A DNA stretch of 7,058 bases, taken from an uncultured Clostridia bacterium. Lineage in GTDB: Bacteria > Bacillota > Clostridia > Oscillospirales > Ruminococcaceae. Positions 4,542 to 7,058 of this stretch are shown here, in pieces (position 1 is the stretch's first letter; each line of letters begins with the position of its first letter). The notes under the pieces were generated by a model. That model saw only the letters and a program-made list of their open reading frames with translations. It was not told where the DNA came from and did not search any database. The position numbers and the translations under genes were made by a program. The stretch covers positions 1 through 7,058 of the forward strand of contig CAMOFU010000130.1 in assembly GCA_946613705.1 (NCBI GenBank), written 5' to 3'.

Positions 4542-5927
4542 TCATTCCCCGATCATAGTCCTGCGGTACAGTTCGGAAAGACCCGAGCGGGTCTCGGTCC
4601 CTGTCTTTTTATAGATAGACGTTACATATTTTTGAAGCATCTTGACAGAGATCGACAGTCTGCCGCTTATGGCAGTCTGCTTATCCTCAGTGAGCACAAG
4701 TTCTCTGAAAACATCAGTCTCACGCGGGGTAAGAGAATACTTCTGCTTTATCAGATCAAAGGTGCTCTCGGGAGACAACAGCGAGGAAGAGAGCTTCTGC
4801 TCTTTCAAGTCAGTGATATTAAAACCTCCGCTGACGGTCATGACCAGGATCAGTACAGCAAGACAAATGATATTCACTGCCAGGACTGCCGAAGCTCCAA
4901 GCTTCGATACCCTGCATCCTGCACAGATCAGAACCATAGCACTGTCCAGGACCCTGCCCGTTGAAGCCCAAAACGCAGGATGCTTAGTTCCCTGTGCCAA
5001 CCGCCAGAACTCAAGATCGTAATATGCGACTGAAGCAGCGACTGCACAATAGAACAGGCACATATTCAGATCGTAAACATCTGCGCTGCCTGTCAGCACA
5101 GAGTTTAGCATCGCTGTAAGTGACATACACAGCGCCGTCACGGGAACAAGCCTCCCCTGCCGCTTGTCTCCGATAAATGCGAACAGCAGGTAGCAGGGTA
5201 TCATCATCAGCCGCGGCCAGCTGTAGACATTGAATTCGATATAGCCGCTTTGTATCTGCAAGTGATGTATATAGCTGTTATAGAAGCCGATAAAAAGCAA
5301 AAATACAGAGGCTGTCAGGCAGGAATACAGAAGACTGCGCGATGATGGTTTCTCGATTATCTTATCGGGCAGTATTTCGGGCTTTTTTTGAATTGCAAAG
5401 CAGGTCAGAACGAGTGCCGCCAACATAAAGACAGGCAGGAGCGGAGTTTCTCCCCACCCAAGCTGAAGCAAGTATTGCAGAGCGACCGCAGCAGCACAGC
5501 CGATACCCATTCGACGGGCGATCATAACTCCCGAGGCCGCTTCAATACTCATACGGTGATAGACTGCGCCGCCAAGAAAGCCGAGCGCAGGCATCACGGA
5601 AAAGGTCACACTGACATATAAATATGCTGCCTTGTCAGCTAAAGCCATTATCAAAGACCCTGCTGCAAGCACAGTAAAGACAGCTGCAAAGGTGTACTTC
5701 TTTACAGTTTCTCGTTTCAGATAACGCTCAAAAACAGCATAGCCAATATAACCGAGTATCACGGGCAACTGAATACCGTAATAGATCTGCTCTCTGGAGC
5801 TGTCGGAAAGCAAGCCCTCGCCCGCGTGATTGCCAAGCCCCAGAACCGCCAGCTGAAAAAACATAAAGGAGCCGAACATAGCTGCATAGATATTCCTATT
5901 AATGCTTTTCATGTTCAAAAACCGCAT
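4542..5927 (-). CDS. Membrane-bound LuxR-type transcriptional regulator
   Basis: A 461-residue protein with about twelve hydrophobic segments (roughly 12-32, 48-68, 78-97, 102-122, 137-155, 162-180, 199-220, 237-253, 259-279, 287-305, 323-340, 345-366). A cytoplasmic linker leads to a C-terminal LuxR/GerE helix-turn-helix (about 397-455). The helix-turn-helix starts with L399-T-P-R-E403, and its recognition helix lies in I426-S-V-K to I438-Y-K-K. This is the layout of the MFS-like membrane LuxR regulators known from gut Actinobacteria and Firmicutes, thought to sense a ligand in or across the membrane. The ligand and targets are unknown. I start it at 5927 because AAAGGA precedes that ATG by nine bases and the promoter (5962-5990) lies downstream of the longer frame's ATG at 6032. 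It converges on tRNA-Leu and has no transport or enzyme gene beside it. Confidence 0.88.
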   Translation of the reverse strand: MRFLNMKSINRNIYAAMFGSFMFFQLAVLGLGNHAGEGLLSDSSREQIYYGIQLPVILGYIGYAVFERYLKRETVKKYTFAAVFTVLAAGSLIMALADKAAYLYVSVTFSVMPALGFLGGAVYHRMSIEAASGVMIARRMGIGCAAAVALQYLLQLGWGETPLLPVFMLAALVLTCFAIQKKPEILPDKIIEKPSSRSLLYSCLTASVFLLFIGFYNSYIHHLQIQSGYIEFNVYSWPRLMMIPCYLLFAFIGDKRQGRLVPVTALCMSLTAMLNSVLTGSADVYDLNMCLFYCAVAASVAYYDLEFWRLAQGTKHPAFWASTGRVLDSAMVLICAGCRVSKLGASAVLAVNIICLAVLILVMTVSGGFNITDLKEQKLSSSLLSPESTFDLIKQKYSLTPRETDVFRELVLTEDKQTAISGRLSISVKMLQKYVTSIYKKTGTETRSGLSELYRRTMIGE

Positions 5928-5961
5928 AGCGTTCGTTCCTTTCACAGTGTTGCTGACAATT

Positions 5962-5990
5962 AGTATAACATACATCACGGGATTTTTCAA
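5962..5990 (-). promoter_or_regulatory. Sigma-A promoter of the LuxR-type gene
   Basis: On the minus strand TTGAAA (5985-5990), a 17-base spacer and TATACT (5962-5967) preceded by TGT give an extended -10 promoter. The start should be near 5955, which rules out translation from the upstream ATG at 6032. Confidence 0.8.
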
Positions 5991-6043
5991 GTAGTCTGAC
6001 GAGCTCTGCGCAGTATTTTTGCAATCGAACAAAAGGATTTCTT

Positions 6044-6078
6044 TTATTATTTATTATTTATTATTTCTTATTTATTAT
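6044..6078. repeat. Five tandem TTATTAT heptamers
   Basis: Thirty-five bases made of five heptamers, TTATTAT on plus, with one change in the fourth copy (TTCTTAT). The repeat ends 54 bases upstream of the -35 box of the LuxR-type promoter. It is pure A+T except one C. It may be replication slippage, a bent or easily melted segment, or an upstream promoter element. Confidence 0.75.
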
Positions 6079-6087
6079 TGCAAATCG

Positions 6088-6125
6088 AAGCAGGGCGCAG
6101 ATCTTGAAAGATATGCGCCCTGCTT
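6088..6125 (-). terminator. Hairpin after the GYD-motif gene, possible terminator
   Basis: A 12-bp GC-rich stem (6088-6099 with 6114-6125) carries an inner ATCT/AGAT stem beyond one mismatch. It lies 13 bases after the stop codon of the 177-residue gene. The minus-strand tail is only weakly T-rich (TTCGATTTG); the plus-strand tail is TTGTTTGT. Ending the minus transcript is the natural job, but the weak tail keeps this short of certain. Confidence 0.6.
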
Positions 6126-6137
6126 GTTTGTATCGGA

Positions 6138-6671
6138 CTATTTACTTTCCGTTTTCTCTTCGCTCCACCTTTCTGCTGCCATGTTCTTTACTTTTGCAAA
6201 ATACTCTTTCACTGCCGACTTGTCATAGCCGTTTTCTGTCTCGGGGAGCGAATTGAACAACTCATCCTCTGACTTGAATCCATACGGTCTGACTTCGATG
6301 CCGTTTGAGATAAGCTCCTTGTATGCAGGGTCGAGCTTATAGAGTATCTTGTGCTCGAGCTCATCAAAGAACTCGTCTGTCATTGCAGGGTCATAGCCGT
6401 TTTCTGACATGGGGAAGCGCTCATAAACAGGCTGCTCCTCGTCATCATCAAGCGCTAAGAGCGAGGATATGCCGTCGCCGATCATGTCAACAGCGTCCTC
6501 TGCGAAGTCAAAAAAGCTGTTGATACGGTCATACAACCTGTCAAGGCGCTCTATGCGCTTTTCAAGCTCGGGATCATACTCCTCTGCGGGTCCATCTTCC
6601 TTCGGCGGTGCGCTCTGCTCTTTGAGCTGCTCCAGTGCTGCGTAAAGGTCTGTGTCAAACTTTTTTAACAT
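6138..6671 (-). CDS. Acidic cytoplasmic protein with two DivIVA-like GYD motifs
   Basis: A 177-residue, Asp/Glu-rich protein with no signal peptide or clear membrane helix. Residues 30-55 form a charged helix that may be a coiled coil; 53-72 are moderately hydrophobic. It then carries two copies of one motif 56 residues apart: F86-P-M-S-E-N-G-Y-D94 followed by DEFF, and L142-P-E-T-E-N-G-Y-D150 followed by KEYF. The pattern F-x(4,6)-G-Y-D-x4-D-x-F resembles the short membrane-binding signature of DivIVA/GpsB proteins, so a role at the envelope is possible, but the match is degenerate. I do not recognise the full-length family. The ATG at 6671 follows AGGAGG by eight bases. It appears to be transcribed alone. 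Confidence 0.8.
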   Translation of the reverse strand: MLKKFDTDLYAALEQLKEQSAPPKEDGPAEEYDPELEKRIERLDRLYDRINSFFDFAEDAVDMIGDGISSLLALDDDEEQPVYERFPMSENGYDPAMTDEFFDELEHKILYKLDPAYKELISNGIEVRPYGFKSEDELFNSLPETENGYDKSAVKEYFAKVKNMAAERWSEEKTESK

Positions 6672-6679
6672 GATATCTG

Positions 6680-6685
6680 CCTCCT
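6680..6685 (-). promoter_or_regulatory. Ribosome binding site of the GYD-motif gene
   Basis: A full AGGAGG on the minus strand, eight bases before the ATG at 6671, which fixes that start. Confidence 0.8.
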
Positions 6686-6715
6686 GTTGGTCTCGGACGT
6701 TTTTCTTACAGCCTC

Positions 6716-6743
6716 ATTATACAACCTACAGACAGACACGGAA
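6716..6743 (-). promoter_or_regulatory. Possible promoter of the GYD-motif gene
   Basis: A perfect TATAAT on the minus strand (6716-6721) lies about 45 bases before the ATG. The best -35 candidate, TTCCGT with a 16-base spacer, is poor. If real, the promoter probably needs an activator. Confidence 0.4.
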
Positions 6744-6965
6744 TGTCATTTTAAAAATATTTTGCATGACACTATATGTCTAAGCGTGCGTGTATAATAC
6801 AGTTTAGGAAGTTGATATTTTTGTTAAAAGGAAAGCAAAACAAGGCACTATTTTAGATAATGCTTGATTCCCATATTTATGGTCAGTTTGGGGAGACAGA
6901 TCAAGGCTTGGAAATTTATGAGATTATGACAGGCTCAGAACCAAATCGAAAATAAACTTATAATG
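6744..6965. other. Gene-poor stretch with a possible ORF remnant or small RNA
   Basis: The interval between the GYD-motif gene and the tRNA-Thr terminator holds no convincing gene. On plus, an ATG at 6860 opens a 31-residue frame to TAA at 6953-6955 (MLDSHIYGQF, then GETDQGLEIY and onward). It has no properly spaced ribosome binding site and I recognise no family, so it may be the remnant of a lost gene. A plus-strand TATAAT (6793-6798) lacks a -35 box. TGTCAT (6744-6749) and ATGACA (6766-6771) form a wide inverted repeat upstream of the GYD-motif gene. A plus transcript from about 6805 would end at the hairpin 6966-7010. Confidence 0.3.
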
Positions 6966-7010
6966 AAAAAGCTCCGACCTCGCGCAAAGTGCGAAAGATC
7001 GGAGCTTTTT
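6966..7010 (-). terminator. Bidirectional terminator after tRNA-Thr
   Basis: AAAAAGCTCCGA (6966-6977) pairs with TCGGAGCTTTTT (6999-7010) over 12 bp, with an inner TCGC/GCGA stem in the loop. The A/T ends give a T run after the GC stem on either strand. It begins two bases after the 3' end of tRNA-Thr, which it should terminate; plus-strand transcripts would be stopped too. Confidence 0.88.
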
Positions 7011-7011
7011 A

Positions 7012-7058
7012 TGGAGCTGGTAGCCGGACTCGAACCGGCGACCTGCGCATTACGAATG
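7012..7058 (-). tRNA. tRNA-Thr (anticodon CGT), partial
   Basis: The 3' 47 bases of a tRNA; the 5' half lies beyond the window edge. On the minus strand the anticodon loop TTCGTAA (7050-7056) has anticodon CGT at 7052-7054, which reads ACG threonine codons. The 3' anticodon stem TGCGC, T arm GCCGG-TTCGAGT-CCGGC, acceptor strand TACCAGC (7016-7022), discriminator T and encoded CCA (7012-7014) follow in order. Confidence 0.9.

Noticed and set aside
4383..4964. 193-codon plus-strand frame starting inside the tRNA-Leu
   Set aside because: It begins in the tRNA, crosses its terminator and runs antisense to the LuxR domain, which has clear family motifs.
5928..6032. Longer start for the LuxR-type gene
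   Set aside because: The added 35 codons have no ribosome binding site and run through a well-formed sigma-A promoter.
7012..7058. tRNA-Thr as an integration site for a mobile element
   Set aside because: No second copy of the tRNA 3' end, no integrase and no other mobile gene are present in the window.

Overview
The window looks like chromosomal DNA from a Gram-positive Clostridia-type bacterium. A Ruminococcus-like member of the Oscillospirales is my best guess, from gene style only. The reasons are AGGAGG-type ribosome binding sites, sigma-A promoters with extended -10 boxes, a lipoprotein signal, a CwlO/PcsB-like wall hydrolase with a threonine-rich linker, a DUF3789-like micro-protein, and tRNA genes with encoded CCA. 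No transposase, integrase, CRISPR array or plasmid function is visible. All protein genes lie on the minus strand; only the tRNA-Leu is on plus.

Layout, left to right. Bases 15-48 hold a perfect 15-bp hairpin. A predicted lipoprotein of unknown function follows (100-864), with a good promoter, a Fur-like palindrome upstream and an odd hexamer-repeat leader. Next is a secreted NlpC/P60 peptidoglycan hydrolase (1096-2514) with a TTG start, a consensus promoter carrying an inverted repeat in its spacer, and an exact match to the WalR box consensus just after the predicted transcription start. A three-gene signalling operon occupies 2658-4126: a CheY-like receiver, a CheX-type phosphatase protein fused behind four 24-residue MshEN-like repeats (a cyclic-di-GMP-binding fold in other proteins), and an unannotated 40-residue membrane micro-protein. 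A tRNA-Leu(CAA) with its own promoter and terminator lies at 4340-4480. Convergent to it is a 12-segment membrane protein ending in a LuxR-type DNA-binding domain (4542-5927). An AT-rich heptamer repeat and a strong hairpin separate it from an acidic protein with two DivIVA-like GYD motifs (6138-6671). The last stretch is gene-poor and ends in a terminator and the 3' part of a tRNA-Thr(CGT) cut by the window edge.

How the genes fit together: the clearest functional unit is the CheY/CheX operon, with no other chemotaxis gene in view. I infer that phosphorylation of the receiver is reset by the CheX partner, and that the MshEN-like repeats could make this depend on cyclic di-GMP. The wall hydrolase, the DivIVA-like protein and the lipoprotein all belong to the cell envelope, but they sit in separate transcription units and nothing shows they act together.
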